From contig JYOD01000061.1 in the NCBI GenBank assembly GCA_000955785.1, positions 1-64,000 of the forward strand: a stretch of 64,000 nucleotides of DNA, given 5' to 3'. The stretch comes from Burkholderiaceae bacterium 16. GTDB taxonomy: Bacteria > Pseudomonadota > Gammaproteobacteria > Burkholderiales > Burkholderiaceae. Position numbers and translations under genes: made by a program. Below the pieces are notes generated by a model, which saw only the letters and a program-made list of their open reading frames with translations, ran no database searches and was not told the origin of the DNA. Below, piece by piece: positions 19,496-28,729 of this stretch. Within the stretch, counting starts at the first letter, position 1, and the number at the start of each line of letters is the position of its first letter.

Positions 19496-20221
19496 TTGCT
19501 AACATCCATTCCCATTACCGAGATGTCGCCCCGCTGCTCCACTTGCTCGCTGGGACAGATCTGCCTGCCCGTCGGCATGTCGCAGCAGGACCTCGAAAAA
19601 ATGGATTCGCTGGTGCAGGAGCGCGTGCGCGTACGCAAGGGCGAGACCCTGTACCGCCTCGGCGATCCGCTCACCGCCGTCTATGCGATCCGCTTCGGCA
19701 CGCTCAAAACCCACCTGACGATGGAAGATGGCCGCTCGCAGATCACGGGCTTCCACCTCCCCGGCGAAGTCGTCGGGCTCGACGGCCTTGGCGAAATGCA
19801 GCACGCATCCGACGCCACCGCCCTTGAGGATACCGAAGTTTGCGTGGTGCGCTTCGGCGACCTCCAGTCGCTGTCCGGTGCGCTCCCGTCGTTGCAACAC
19901 CAGTTCATGCGGCTGATGAGCAAGGAAATCTCGCAGGACCAGGTGATGCTGATCACGCTGGGCTCGATGCGCGCCGAAGAGCGCCTTGCCGCCTTCCTGA
20001 TCAACCTTTCGGAGCGCCTTTCCGCGCGCGGCTATTCGGCCTCCGAGTTCGTCCTGCGCATGAGCCGCGAGGAGATCGGCAGCTACCTCGGGCTCAAGCT
20101 CGAAACCGTCAGCCGCCTGTTCTCCCGTTTTGCGGAAGCCGGGCTGATCCAGATCCGCCAGCGGCACGTCAAGCTGGTCGACATGACAGGCATCAAGCAG
20201 ATCATCAACAAGTCCTGCTAG
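19496..20221 (+). CDS. fnr: FNR-type oxygen-sensing transcriptional regulator
   Basis: 241 residues of the CRP/FNR family. Three N-terminal cysteines (14, 17, 23) and one central cysteine (116) are placed as in FNR proteins that carry an oxygen-labile [4Fe-4S] cluster. The C-terminal helix-turn-helix SREEIGSYLGLKLETVSRLF contains the E-xx-SR recognition pattern that reads TTGAT-N4-ATCAA. Two such perfect sites lie nearby in front of ccoN and ccoI. The start shown is TTG at 19496; ATG at 19523 would still keep all four cysteines and cannot be excluded. It lies between the TauE-like gene and the cbb3 cluster. Confidence 0.93.
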   Translation: MLTSIPITEMSPRCSTCSLGQICLPVGMSQQDLEKMDSLVQERVRVRKGETLYRLGDPLTAVYAIRFGTLKTHLTMEDGRSQITGFHLPGEVVGLDGLGEMQHASDATALEDTEVCVVRFGDLQSLSGALPSLQHQFMRLMSKEISQDQVMLITLGSMRAEERLAAFLINLSERLSARGYSASEFVLRMSREEIGSYLGLKLETVSRLFSRFAEAGLIQIRQRHVKLVDMTGIKQIINKSC

Positions 20222-20382
20222 TCCGGCAGGCATCGACCGGCCGCGCGGAGCTTCCCGGCTCCCGCGGCATTGGCGGCCGCCTTGCCTTCCTTGCGTTGTG
20301 CCAATGCCACGCCGCGCCGGCCTGGCCACGGCACCCCTGCTCCGCCGCCCCCTGCCCCGCAGCGCGAAGACGCGCATCGCGC

Positions 20383-20634
20383 TCACTCCAGTTCGTCTGT
20401 CTCCGCCAGCCGCGTGGGCATGGTGTAAAGCGTCAGGCCACTCGACAGCGAACAGAGCACCCACGCTATCAGGAAGCTCACTGTGTAAACCGCCTCCCGC
20501 GACGCCTCGACCGGCTGTCCGAAGAAGCGCAGGTCGCCGGGATCGACCACCGAAAACACCAGAGCGGTCGTCAGCCCGGCTACCAGGAAGCCGGGCCATA
20601 GCACCCACATCAGCCAGCGCAGTCTCATGGTCAC
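20383..20634 (-). CDS. Small two-TM membrane protein at end of cco operon
   Basis: 83 residues with two predicted membrane helices (about 7-29 and 50-72). I do not recognise the family. The start is a GTG overlapping the ccoH stop codon (GTGA), with an alternative ATG two codons later, so translation is coupled to ccoH. The position at the distal end of ccoNOQPGH suggests a part in cbb3 oxidase assembly or stability, which is inference from context only. The protein converges with fnr. Confidence 0.65.
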   Translation of the reverse strand: MTMRLRWLMWVLWPGFLVAGLTTALVFSVVDPGDLRFFGQPVEASREAVYTVSFLIAWVLCSLSSGLTLYTMPTRLAETDELE

Positions 20635-20852
20635 CTCGCCTGCGCCGTGGCCGGCACAGCTTGCCGCCCGATACCGCTACCCGCCTTCTCGACCACCAGC
20701 CCGTGCCGCGATACGCCATCGACAATGGGCGGGTCCGGGTGCGTCATGGCCAGCCAGATCGTGACCCCGCAGGCCACCATCGCCAGCAAGGGCCCGCTCA
20801 TCAGCAGCCATGGCCAGGGTTCCTTCCACCAGGGATTGCTTTGCTGCATCAT
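20631..20852 (-). CDS. ccoH: Short FixH/CcoH-like protein
   Basis: 73 residues: one N-terminal membrane helix (about 14-36, PWPWLLMSGPLLAMVACGV) and a periplasmic stretch containing THPDPPIVDG, where typical FixH has T(x)DPLVxxDYY. FixH proteins help assemble cbb3 oxidase and are usually about 150-170 residues, so this is a truncated or minimal form lacking the periplasmic beta domain. It lies 24 bases downstream of ccoG and overlaps the next small gene by four bases. The call rests on context and the short motif. Confidence 0.65.
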   Translation of the reverse strand: MMQQSNPWWKEPWPWLLMSGPLLAMVACGVTIWLAMTHPDPPIVDGVSRHGLVVEKAGSGIGRQAVPATAQAR

Positions 20853-20876
20853 CAGGCCTCCTCTAGATTTCTAGGT

Positions 20877-22370
20877 TCAAAGATTGCGCGGTACGATGAA
20901 GCTGGTGCCCTGGCTGATTTCCGCGCCGCCCCCACTGTCATCTCCTGTCGCAGTGACCGTCACCTGGATCTTGTGGGTGCCCTGGCCAGCGGCTTCGATC
21001 GGCACGCGCACGCGAATCGGAATCAGGCGGTTTGAGGTGGGCTCGAGATTGCCTGCAGCGTGATCATATTCCACGGCCAGGCCCTTCAGGTCATCACTGC
21101 CCGCGCGAATGGCCACATGCATCGGCGCCTCGGTCGTGTTGATCAGTTGCAGGCGATAGACGTTCTCGATCCAGCGTCCCTCCACTTCCCTGCCCAGCGC
21201 GCCGCGGTCGCGGATGATATCGACCTTGAGCGGCGTGCGCATGGCCAGCGACACCGTGAAGCCGGCAACCAGGGCCAGCCAGATCACGGAGTACACCACC
21301 GTGCGCGGCCGGAACAGACGCTTGCGCGCCTCCGCCTCGGGCAGCACGCTGCGCATGGCGTTCTCCGAGGTATAGCGGATCAACCCGCGCGGATACGCCA
21401 TCTTGTCCATGACCTGGTTGCAGGCGTCGATGCAGGCGCCGCAACCGATGCAGTCGTACTGCAGGCCGTCGCGAATATCGATGCCGGTGGGACAGACCTG
21501 CACGCAGATGCTGCAGTTCACGCAATCGCCCAGGCCGGCGGCCTGGTGGTCCACCTTGCGCGAGCGACTGCCGCGCGGCTCGCCGCGGCCCACGTCGTAC
21601 GTCACCACATACGTGTCGCGATCGACCATCACGCTCTGGAAGCGTGCATAAGGACACATGTACTTGCACACCTGCTCGCGCATGAAGCCGGCGTTGCCCC
21701 AGGTGGCGAAGGCGTAGAACAGCATCCAGAACGTTTGCCACGGCCCCAGCGACAGGCTGAGCACGTGGCCGCCCAATTCGCGAATGGGCGAAAAATACCC
21801 TACGAAGGTAAAGCCGGTCCACAGCGCGATCACGATCCAGAGCGTGTGCTTGGTGGCCTTGAGCCGCAGCTTGCGCGCGCTCCACGGATCGCCATCCAGG
21901 CGGATGCGGGCAAAGCGATCGCCTTCCACATGCCGCTCGATCCACATGAAGATCTCGGTGTACACCGTCTGCGGACAGGCATAGCCGCAGAACAGGCGAC
22001 CCGCGATCGCCGTGAACAGGAACAGCGAGAGCGCGGAAATCACCAGCAGCACGGACAGGTAGATCACATCCTGCGGCCAGAGCACCAGGCCGAAGATGTA
22101 GAACTTGCGCGCGCCGAGATCGAACAGCATGGCCTGGCGGCCGTTCCATTGCAGCCAGGGCATGCCATAGAAGAACAGCTGGGTCAGGACCACCATCCAG
22201 ACCCGCCAGCTCGAAAACGCACCTGTGACCGAGCGCGGATAGATCTTGCGGCGGACTTCGTACAGGGTTTCATCCGAGGTTTCCCCATCCCCCGTGGCGG
22301 ATGCGGGCTCCCGCAGAGGCCCCCAGGCGGCTCCGTGCTTTCTCAGCGGTTCCGGTTCCGGGGCATTCAT
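20877..22370 (-). CDS. ccoG: Cytochrome c oxidase accessory protein CcoG
   Basis: 497 residues, polyferredoxin-like membrane protein (FixG/RdxA). There are about five membrane segments. The motif GYACPQTVYTEIFMW (near 128) is typical of the NapH/CcoG family. Two [4Fe-4S] motifs occur near 282-325 (CVNCSICVQVCPTG and CIGCGACIDAC). The C-terminal Ig-like domain (about 385-497) ends the protein. CcoG is linked to copper reduction for cbb3 oxidase assembly. It is the fifth gene of the cco operon, 49 bases after ccoP. Confidence 0.95.
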   Translation of the reverse strand: MNAPEPEPLRKHGAAWGPLREPASATGDGETSDETLYEVRRKIYPRSVTGAFSSWRVWMVVLTQLFFYGMPWLQWNGRQAMLFDLGARKFYIFGLVLWPQDVIYLSVLLVISALSLFLFTAIAGRLFCGYACPQTVYTEIFMWIERHVEGDRFARIRLDGDPWSARKLRLKATKHTLWIVIALWTGFTFVGYFSPIRELGGHVLSLSLGPWQTFWMLFYAFATWGNAGFMREQVCKYMCPYARFQSVMVDRDTYVVTYDVGRGEPRGSRSRKVDHQAAGLGDCVNCSICVQVCPTGIDIRDGLQYDCIGCGACIDACNQVMDKMAYPRGLIRYTSENAMRSVLPEAEARKRLFRPRTVVYSVIWLALVAGFTVSLAMRTPLKVDIIRDRGALGREVEGRWIENVYRLQLINTTEAPMHVAIRAGSDDLKGLAVEYDHAAGNLEPTSNRLIPIRVRVPIEAAGQGTHKIQVTVTATGDDSGGGAEISQGTSFIVPRNL

Positions 22371-22419
22371 GGGCGATCACCCCCAGCGGCACGCAGGCTC
22401 CACATGCAGGCGTCGCGGT

Positions 22420-23346
22420 TCATTGCCCGCTCCCCGCGGGGGCTGCCCCATTGTTCGACAGTCCCCAGACATAGGCCGTCAGCATGCGGATGCGCTCCGG
22501 CGTCAGGATTTCCTCGTGTGCCGGCATGTGGTTGTTGTGACCCTTCAGGATGGCATCGACGATGTTTGCCTCCGAACTGCCGTACAGCCAGACCTTGTCC
22601 GACAGGTTGGGCGCACCGAGCGCCTGGTTGCCCTTGCCGGACGAACCATGGCAAGCCGCGCACGTGGACTTGAATGTGCTTTCGCCACGCGAGGCGCGAA
22701 TCGGATCGGAAGACAAGCCTGACAGCGAACGAACGTATTGCGCCACGTCGCCGGCCAGCTTGCCGTCGATAGTCGAAGCGAATGACGGCATCACGCCGTT
22801 ACGGCCCTTCGTAATGGTCTGGGTGATGGTGGCGGGATCGCCGCCATACAGCCAGTCGTTGTCGGTCAGGTTAGGAAAGCCGCGGCTGCCGCGCGCGTCG
22901 GAGCCATGGCATTGCGCGCAGTAGTTGAGAAACAGGCGCTGCCCGATCTCGCGCGCAGCCGGATCCGCGGCCACCTGCTTGACGTCCATTTGCATGTACT
23001 TGCCATAGACATCGCTCTGCACCTGCTCAGCCGCCTTGCGATGCGCCTCCAGCTCGACCCGGCTGGAGGTCTTGAGCACGCCGGCGTAGGAACCCAGGCC
23101 GGGGTACAGCACCAGGTAGACCAGCCCGAAGAGGCAAGCCAGCAGGAACATCCACATCCACCAGCGTGGCAGCGGATTGTTCAGCTCGCGCAGGTCGCCG
23201 TCCCACACGTGGCCGGTGTCTTCGGTAGCGCCGGCCACCTTGACCACCTTGCGTTGGGAGAACAGCAGCCATATGCACCAGACGATGCCTACCAGCGCGA
23301 TGGCGGCAATGTAGTAACTCCAGAAATCCGTGAAGAAGTCGCTCAT
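22420..23346 (-). CDS. ccoP: cbb3 oxidase subunit III, dihaem cytochrome c
   Basis: 308 residues. An N-terminal hairpin of two membrane segments (about 8-30 and 60-80) anchors the protein, followed by two cytochrome c domains with CAQCH (near 141) and CAACH (near 228). The repeated LTDNDWLYGGDPATI and LSDKVWLYGSSEANI segments supply the distal ligand regions. It passes electrons from soluble cytochromes to CcoO and CcoN. The gap to ccoQ is three bases. A normal-length CcoP. Confidence 0.97.
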   Translation of the reverse strand: MSDFFTDFWSYYIAAIALVGIVWCIWLLFSQRKVVKVAGATEDTGHVWDGDLRELNNPLPRWWMWMFLLACLFGLVYLVLYPGLGSYAGVLKTSSRVELEAHRKAAEQVQSDVYGKYMQMDVKQVAADPAAREIGQRLFLNYCAQCHGSDARGSRGFPNLTDNDWLYGGDPATITQTITKGRNGVMPSFASTIDGKLAGDVAQYVRSLSGLSSDPIRASRGESTFKSTCAACHGSSGKGNQALGAPNLSDKVWLYGSSEANIVDAILKGHNNHMPAHEEILTPERIRMLTAYVWGLSNNGAAPAGSGQ

Positions 23347-23349
23347 GAC

Positions 23350-23553
23350 TCAGTGTTCCTGCTTGGTGTTGTTTGCGCCGCCGGCACGATGGCGGCCGTC
23401 GTGGTTCGCGGCCAGCGGCTCGTCGGGCAAGGCGAATGGCAGCATGGCCGACTCCTGGTTGGCTGCCTTGCGGCCGGACGACCAGGCCCACCAGCAGATC
23501 GCGAGAAACGCCACCATCGAGATCACGGTGGAAAACGCAGTGATCATTGCCAT
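23350..23553 (-). CDS. ccoQ: cbb3 oxidase subunit IV
   Basis: 67 residues with one membrane helix near the N-terminus (about 8-26, ending in CWWAWSSGRK) and a polar C-terminus. CcoQ stabilises the cbb3 complex. It is squeezed between ccoO and ccoP with three-base gaps on each side, implying coupled translation. Confidence 0.92.
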   Translation of the reverse strand: MAMITAFSTVISMVAFLAICWWAWSSGRKAANQESAMLPFALPDEPLAANHDGRHRAGGANNTKQEH

Positions 23554-23556
23554 GGC

Positions 23557-24234
23557 TTACTCCTTGGCCGGCGCGGCGGCGGGCTGAGCCGCGGCTGCGG
23601 TGTCCACACGCACATTGCGCTTGCTGATGCCAAGCTCCTGCAGGTAGGCGACCATCGCGTCCTCTTCGGTCTTGCCTGCCAGCGTGGCGGGCGCCTGTTC
23701 GATCTCGGCGTCGGTATAGGGCACACCCAGCCGCCTCAGCGCGCGCATGCGGTCGCGGATATCGTTGGCCTGCAACGGAGCCTTCTCCAGCCACGGGTAG
23801 GACGGCATCACCGACTCGGGTACCACGTCGCGCGGATTGCGCAGGTGGATGCGCTGCCAGTCATCGGAATAGCGGCCGCCAACGCGCGCCAGGTCGGGAC
23901 CGGTACGCTTGGAGCCCCACAGGAAGGGATGGTCATAGACCGATTCGCCAGCCGTCGAGTAGTGGCCATAGCGTTCGACATCGCCCTGCAGCGTACGCAC
24001 CTGCTGCGAATGACAGCCCACGCAACCCTCGCGGATATAGATATCGCGGCCCATCAGGCGCAGCGGCGAATACGGCTTGATCCCCGTGTCGGGCTCCGTA
24101 GTGGAGTGCTGGAAGAACAGCGGCACAATCTGGACGAGCCCGGCGATGCTGACCACCAGGATGGTGCAGATGATCAGCCAGCCGATGTTCTTCTCCAGGG
24201 TCTCGTGCGTAAAGAAGCTTCGTTTTTCAGACAT
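23557..24234 (-). CDS. ccoO: cbb3 oxidase subunit II, monohaem cytochrome c
   Basis: 225 residues. One N-terminal membrane anchor (about 17-40) precedes a cytochrome c domain with haem motif CVGCHSQQ (near 69-76) and [15 protein letters not shown] before it, as in FixO. The methionine ligand is probably in the MPSYPWL segment. The ATG at 24234 ([11 protein letters not shown]) is used; the frame is open upstream into ccoN, which would be an implausible overlap. It lies 19 bases from ccoN. Confidence 0.96.
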   Translation of the reverse strand: MSEKRSFFTHETLEKNIGWLIICTILVVSIAGLVQIVPLFFQHSTTEPDTGIKPYSPLRLMGRDIYIREGCVGCHSQQVRTLQGDVERYGHYSTAGESVYDHPFLWGSKRTGPDLARVGGRYSDDWQRIHLRNPRDVVPESVMPSYPWLEKAPLQANDIRDRMRALRRLGVPYTDAEIEQAPATLAGKTEEDAMVAYLQELGISKRNVRVDTAAAAQPAAAPAKE

Positions 24235-24253
24235 CGTTTCTATCCTGGAATGA

Positions 24254-25702
24254 TCAATGGGCGGAGGCACCAACGCTGGTCGGGATCGGCGCATCCACCG
24301 CGGGCTTGCCGATGATGGTCCGCGCCACGTTGTAGGCCATCAGCAACATGCCGGAGAGGAAACACAGGCCACCCAGCAAGCGGATCAGGTAGAACGGATA
24401 CTTGGCCTTGACCGCTTCCACGAAGGCGTAGGTAAGCGTGCCGTCGGGCTGCGTGGCCCGCCACATCAAGCCTTCCATCACGCCAGCGATCCACATCGAG
24501 GCGATGTACAGGACCACGCCGATGGTGGCGATCCAGAAGTGCAGTTCGATCAACCGCACGCTGTACATCTCCTTCTCGCCAAACAGACGCGGGATCAGGT
24601 AATAGAGCGAGCCGATCGAAATCATCGCGACCCAGCCCAGCGCGCCGGAGTGCACGTGACCGATGGTCCAGTCCGTGTAGTGCGACAGCGCGTTGACGGT
24701 CTTGATCGACATCATCGAGCCCTCGAAGGTCGCCATGCCGTAGAAGGACAGCGCCACCACCAGGAACTTGAGGATGGGATCGGTGCGCAGCTTGTGCCAG
24801 GCACCCGACAAAGTCATGATGCCGTTGATCATGCCGCCCCAAGAAGGCGCCAGCAGGATCAGCGAGAACACCATGCCGAGCGATTGCGCCCAGTCGGGCA
24901 GCGCGGTGTACTGCAGGTGATGGGGGCCGGCCCACATATAGGTGAAGTTCAGTGCCCAGAAGTGAACGATCGACAGGCGGTAGGAGTAGATCGGGCGGCC
25001 GGCCTGCTTGGGAATGAAGTAATACATCATGCCCAGGAAGCTGGTGGTCAGGAAAAAGCCCACCGCGTTATGGCCGTACCACCACTGCACCATGGCGTCC
25101 TGCACGCCGGCATAGGCCGAGTAGGACTTCCACATCGTCACAGGCATCTCGACGTTGTTGACGATATGCAATATGGCGATGGTCAGGATGTAAGCGCCGA
25201 AGAACCAGTTGGCCACGTAGATATGGCGGGTCTTGCGCTTCATGATGGTGCCGAAGAACACGATGGCGTAAGCCACCCAGACCAGCGTGATCAGGATGTC
25301 GATCGGCCATTCGAGTTCGGCGTATTCCTTCGAGCTGGTGAAGCCCATCGGCAGCGTGATGGCCGCGGCGACGATCACCAGTTGCCAGCCCCAGAACGTG
25401 AACGCGGCCAGCGGGCCGCAGAACAGCCGTGCCTGGCAGGTACGCTGCACGATGTAGTAGGAGGTGGCAAACAGTGCGCTGCCGCCAAAAGCGAAAATGA
25501 CGGCATTGGTATGCAGCGGACGCAGGCGCCCGAAGGACAGCCATGGCGTGTTGAAATTAAGCTCCGGCCAGATCAGCTGTGCTGCGAGCAGCACGCCGAC
25601 GGCCATACCGACGATCCCCCAGACTACCGTCATGACGGCAAATTGCCGCACGACGCCGTAATTGAAGGTGTCGGCGCGAGAATACGCGGCGGTGACAGCC
25701 AT
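24254..25702 (-). CDS. ccoN: cbb3 oxidase subunit I (catalytic)
   Basis: 482 residues, 12 membrane segments of the haem-copper oxidase superfamily, C-type. Recognisable ligands are the low-spin haem b His in [15 protein letters not shown], the CuB His in [13 protein letters not shown], the Tyr/His pair region [11 protein letters not shown], the two CuB His in AGPHHLQY, and the H-x-H in [12 protein letters not shown]. It reduces oxygen with high affinity under microaerobic conditions. A perfect FNR box lies upstream (25770-25783). First gene of ccoNOQPG. Confidence 0.98.
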   Translation of the reverse strand: MAVTAAYSRADTFNYGVVRQFAVMTVVWGIVGMAVGVLLAAQLIWPELNFNTPWLSFGRLRPLHTNAVIFAFGGSALFATSYYIVQRTCQARLFCGPLAAFTFWGWQLVIVAAAITLPMGFTSSKEYAELEWPIDILITLVWVAYAIVFFGTIMKRKTRHIYVANWFFGAYILTIAILHIVNNVEMPVTMWKSYSAYAGVQDAMVQWWYGHNAVGFFLTTSFLGMMYYFIPKQAGRPIYSYRLSIVHFWALNFTYMWAGPHHLQYTALPDWAQSLGMVFSLILLAPSWGGMINGIMTLSGAWHKLRTDPILKFLVVALSFYGMATFEGSMMSIKTVNALSHYTDWTIGHVHSGALGWVAMISIGSLYYLIPRLFGEKEMYSVRLIELHFWIATIGVVLYIASMWIAGVMEGLMWRATQPDGTLTYAFVEAVKAKYPFYLIRLLGGLCFLSGMLLMAYNVARTIIGKPAVDAPIPTSVGASAH

Positions 25703-25741
25703 TCAGACCCCCAGATTGGATAAATATGAATTGATGTTGTG

Positions 25742-25783
25742 ACTGTAGGAAAACCGCGCTCCGGGCGTCTTGATCTGTATCAA
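25742..25783 (-). promoter_or_regulatory. FNR-dependent promoter of ccoNOQPG
   Basis: TTGATCTGTATCAA (25770-25783) is a perfect FNR box. On the minus strand TACAGT (25747-25742) lies where a -10 should be if the box is centred at -41.5, which predicts a start near 25735. This is the layout of a class II FNR-activated promoter. The ATG follows about 33 bases later. Confidence 0.85.
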
Positions 25784-25934
25784 GCGCACGGGAAAGCATG
25801 GGAACTAAGGCGCAACGGCGTCTCGCATCCGCACACATGCGCGTCGCGCGTGGGCGAAGACGGCCATTCCTGCCGCGGCACGCGGCGGCGAAAAAGGGGG
25901 ATCTCGATGCGGGGCGGAGCGCGGCCGCGATGGA

Positions 25935-26081
25935 TCAGGGCTTGTCGTTATCAAGCAGGATGGCCTCGCCGGGCCGGTCGAGGTCGTCATATTGCCCTGC
26001 ATGCAGCGCCCACCATAGCGCGCCGGCGATCACGGCCACCAGCACCAGGCTCATCGGCACCAGCAGGTAGAGCATGTCCAT
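25935..26081 (-). CDS. ccoS: cbb3 oxidase maturation protein CcoS
   Basis: 48 residues: one membrane helix (about 4-27, LYLLVPMSLVLVAVIAGALW) followed by HAGQYDDLDRPGEAILLD, the hallmark of CcoS/FixS (QFDDLEGPAxxILxDDD). CcoS is required for insertion of redox cofactors into cbb3 oxidase. It starts four bases after the ccoI stop codon and is followed by about 230 bases holding the ccoN promoter. Confidence 0.93.
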   Translation of the reverse strand: MDMLYLLVPMSLVLVAVIAGALWWALHAGQYDDLDRPGEAILLDNDKP

Positions 26082-26084
26082 GTG

Positions 26085-28643
26085 TCAGTCTCCGGGCTTG
26101 CCCGAGCGCAGCAGGCGCCAGGCGTTGGCCACCACCAGCAGCGACGACACCGACATGCCGATGCCCGCCATCCAGGCGGTGACATAGCCGGTCGCCGCCA
26201 GCGGGATGGCGATCACGTTGTAGGCAAAGGCCCAGCCGAGGTTCTGGCGCACCACACGGCGGGTGCGGCGGGCCGTCTCCAGCGCGTTCGCGATCTCGGC
26301 CACACGGCCATGGGTCAGCACGGCATCGGCGCCGGCCTGCGCCAGCGGGGCGCCGCTGCCGATGGCGATCGAAACCTGCGCCTGCGCCAGTACCGGCGCA
26401 TCGTTGATGCCGTCGCCCACCGCCAGCACAACCGCACCGGCACGCTGCAGGTTCGCCACATACTCGCGCTTGCCTTCGGGCGTGACGCCGCCCTCGCGGC
26501 GCGCGATCTGGAAATGATCGGCCCACCAGCCGACCGAGGCCGGCGTGTCGCCTGACACCAGGTGGCAGGTCACGCCGAGCGCACGCAACGCAGCAAGCAA
26601 TCGCGCCGACTGCTCGCGTTCAATGTCGGCGAGCACGAACACGGCCTGCGCACCCCTCGCACTGCCCAGCCACACCAGGGTGGCCCCGCTGCGCTCGCTG
26701 GCTGCCAGCGCGGTGGAAATACCTTCACGGTCCGATCTTGCATTCCTACCCAGCGCCGCCACAAACTCGCGCCGCCCCAGGCGGTAACGCTGCCCGTCCA
26801 CTTCAGCCTCCAGGCCCTGCCCCGGCACATTGCGCATGGTACTGACGGCGTGCACCCCGTCGGCAAGTCCCTGAGCCTGCGCTGCCTCGAGGATGCCCCG
26901 CGCGATGGGATGCTCGCCGGAGCGTTCCATGGCCGCGGCCAGTTGCAGGCTGGCATCGGCGCTGGCGTCGCCCAGGGCCAGGATTTCGGTCAGCGCGAAG
27001 CGGCCTTGCGTGAGCGTGCCCGTCTTGTCGAGCATCACGTCGGTTACGCCTGCGAGCGTTTCCAGCGCGTGACCGCGCGTCAGCAGCAGCCCGCGGCGCG
27101 AAAGTGCCGCCCCGGCGGCGGCCAGCGCGGCGGGCGTAGCCAGCGAGAGCGCGCACGGGCAGCTGACCACCAGCACCGCCACTGTCACCAGCAGCGCGCG
27201 CGACGGGTCGATCCAGGCCCACCAGACCACCCCGGCAAGGGCGGCAAGCACCAGCAATATGCCGACGAACCATCCGGCAACACGGTCGGCCACAGTGGCC
27301 AGGCGCGGCTTCTCCGCCAGCGCGCGGTCCAGTACGGCGACGATCTCGGCCAGCCGGGTCGCCGCCCCTACCTTCGACACGCGCAGCTCAAGCGGACTGG
27401 TGGTATTGAAGCAGCCCGCCAGCACCGGATCGCCGATACCACGCGGCACCGGACGGCTCTCGCCGGTCAGCATGGATTCGTCCAGCTCACTGGCGCCAGC
27501 AACAATGGTGGCATCGGCCGGAACCACCTCGCCTGCCTTGACGCGGATCAGGTCGCCCGCGCGCAAGCGCGCCACCGGCACCCGCTCGCCCGCCCCGCCC
27601 TCGCCCCGCAGGCGTTCGCACGTGGCAGGCAACTGCCGCGCGAGCATCTCCGCGCCGCTGCGCGATGCCTGACGCACACGCAGTTCCAGGTAACGCGCCA
27701 GCAGCAGGAATGCGACGAACATGGTGACCGAGTCGAAGTAGACCTCCCCGGTGCCGCGCAGCGTGGCCACCGTACTGGCAAGGAAGCCCGCGCCGACGCC
27801 GATCGCCACGGGCACGTCCATGCCCAGGTGGCGCTGCCTCAGGCTGCGCCACGCCCCGGCGAAGATCGGCGAAGCCGAGTACAGCACCACTGGCAAGGTC
27901 AGCACCAGGCTGGCCCAGCGCATCAACTGCAACTGGCCGGGATCGATCGTGGCTTCATGGGTGTAGATGGGCCATGCGTACATCATCACCTGCATCATGC
28001 CCAGCATGGCTACCGCCATGCGCATCAGCAGGCCACGGCGTGCGTGGCGATCCTGCCGGTCGGAGCGTGAGACCTCGAATGGCCACGCCAGGTAGCCGAT
28101 GCCGGCCAGTGCCGCGAGCAAGGCCGAAACCGGCTGCTCGGCCGCGCGCCAGCGCACCACCACGCGGCGGGTCGCCACATTGGCGATCACCGATTCCACG
28201 CCAGGCAGGCTGCCGAGGTGCTGTTCGATCAGCCAGGCACAGGCCGCGCAACGGATATTCTCCGGCGCCAGCGTGATCTCGGCACGGCGTTCGTCGAGCG
28301 GGCGCACGAACTGCGTCCGCAATTCCTCGGTGTCATAGGCGGCCCACACGGGCTCGGCCTCGCGCCGCGCCGTCTCGTCGATGGGGCGGGCAAAACGGGC
28401 TTGGTCGCCATAAAGATGCCCGAACCCGGCGGCGTGCAGGGTCTGCGCCAAGGCCTGGCAGCCGCCGCAGCAGAAGGATTGGTCCTTGCCGCCGATGCTG
28501 GCATGCAGGGAGGGCTCGGCGGCTGGAAGCGGCTGTCCGCAGTGAAAGCAGCCTTCCTGCACGACGGTCGCCGGCGCGCCGCTTGCGCGTGCAAGCGGCG
28601 AATTGGGCAGATCGGGCAGGGAATAAGCAGGAGAAGGCGGCAT
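26085..28643 (-). CDS. ccoI: Copper-exporting P1B-type ATPase for cbb3 assembly (CcoI/FixI)
   Basis: 852 residues. The N-terminus has a Cys-rich segment (CFHCGQPLP and later CCGGCQAL, about 34-85) and a heavy-metal domain with CAAC near 131. The P-type core shows the metal-binding CPC (near 493, SCPCALSLATP), the phosphorylation motif DKTGTLT (near 537), TGES, and the hinge VGDGINDAPVLAQA. There are eight membrane segments. CcoI-type pumps deliver copper for CuB of CcoN rather than for detoxification. The transcription unit is ccoI-ccoS with its own FNR promoter. Confidence 0.96.
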   Translation of the reverse strand: MPPSPAYSLPDLPNSPLARASGAPATVVQEGCFHCGQPLPAAEPSLHASIGGKDQSFCCGGCQALAQTLHAAGFGHLYGDQARFARPIDETARREAEPVWAAYDTEELRTQFVRPLDERRAEITLAPENIRCAACAWLIEQHLGSLPGVESVIANVATRRVVVRWRAAEQPVSALLAALAGIGYLAWPFEVSRSDRQDRHARRGLLMRMAVAMLGMMQVMMYAWPIYTHEATIDPGQLQLMRWASLVLTLPVVLYSASPIFAGAWRSLRQRHLGMDVPVAIGVGAGFLASTVATLRGTGEVYFDSVTMFVAFLLLARYLELRVRQASRSGAEMLARQLPATCERLRGEGGAGERVPVARLRAGDLIRVKAGEVVPADATIVAGASELDESMLTGESRPVPRGIGDPVLAGCFNTTSPLELRVSKVGAATRLAEIVAVLDRALAEKPRLATVADRVAGWFVGILLVLAALAGVVWWAWIDPSRALLVTVAVLVVSCPCALSLATPAALAAAGAALSRRGLLLTRGHALETLAGVTDVMLDKTGTLTQGRFALTEILALGDASADASLQLAAAMERSGEHPIARGILEAAQAQGLADGVHAVSTMRNVPGQGLEAEVDGQRYRLGRREFVAALGRNARSDREGISTALAASERSGATLVWLGSARGAQAVFVLADIEREQSARLLAALRALGVTCHLVSGDTPASVGWWADHFQIARREGGVTPEGKREYVANLQRAGAVVLAVGDGINDAPVLAQAQVSIAIGSGAPLAQAGADAVLTHGRVAEIANALETARRTRRVVRQNLGWAFAYNVIAIPLAATGYVTAWMAGIGMSVSSLLVVANAWRLLRSGKPGD

Positions 28644-28666
28644 CGGGACTCTTTTTTACCAACTGC

Positions 28667-28708
28667 ATGGTAAGAGCCCAGGCTGCAAGCCGCCTTGATA
28701 CAGATCAA
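28667..28708 (-). promoter_or_regulatory. FNR-dependent promoter of ccoIS
   Basis: TTGATACAGATCAA (28695-28708) is a perfect FNR box. TACCAT on the minus strand (28672-28667) is a plausible -10, at exactly the same offset as in the ccoN promoter. The predicted start is near 28660, about 17 bases before the ccoI ATG. Confidence 0.82.
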
Positions 28709-28729
28709 GCGTGCGGCGGGATGGCCGCC

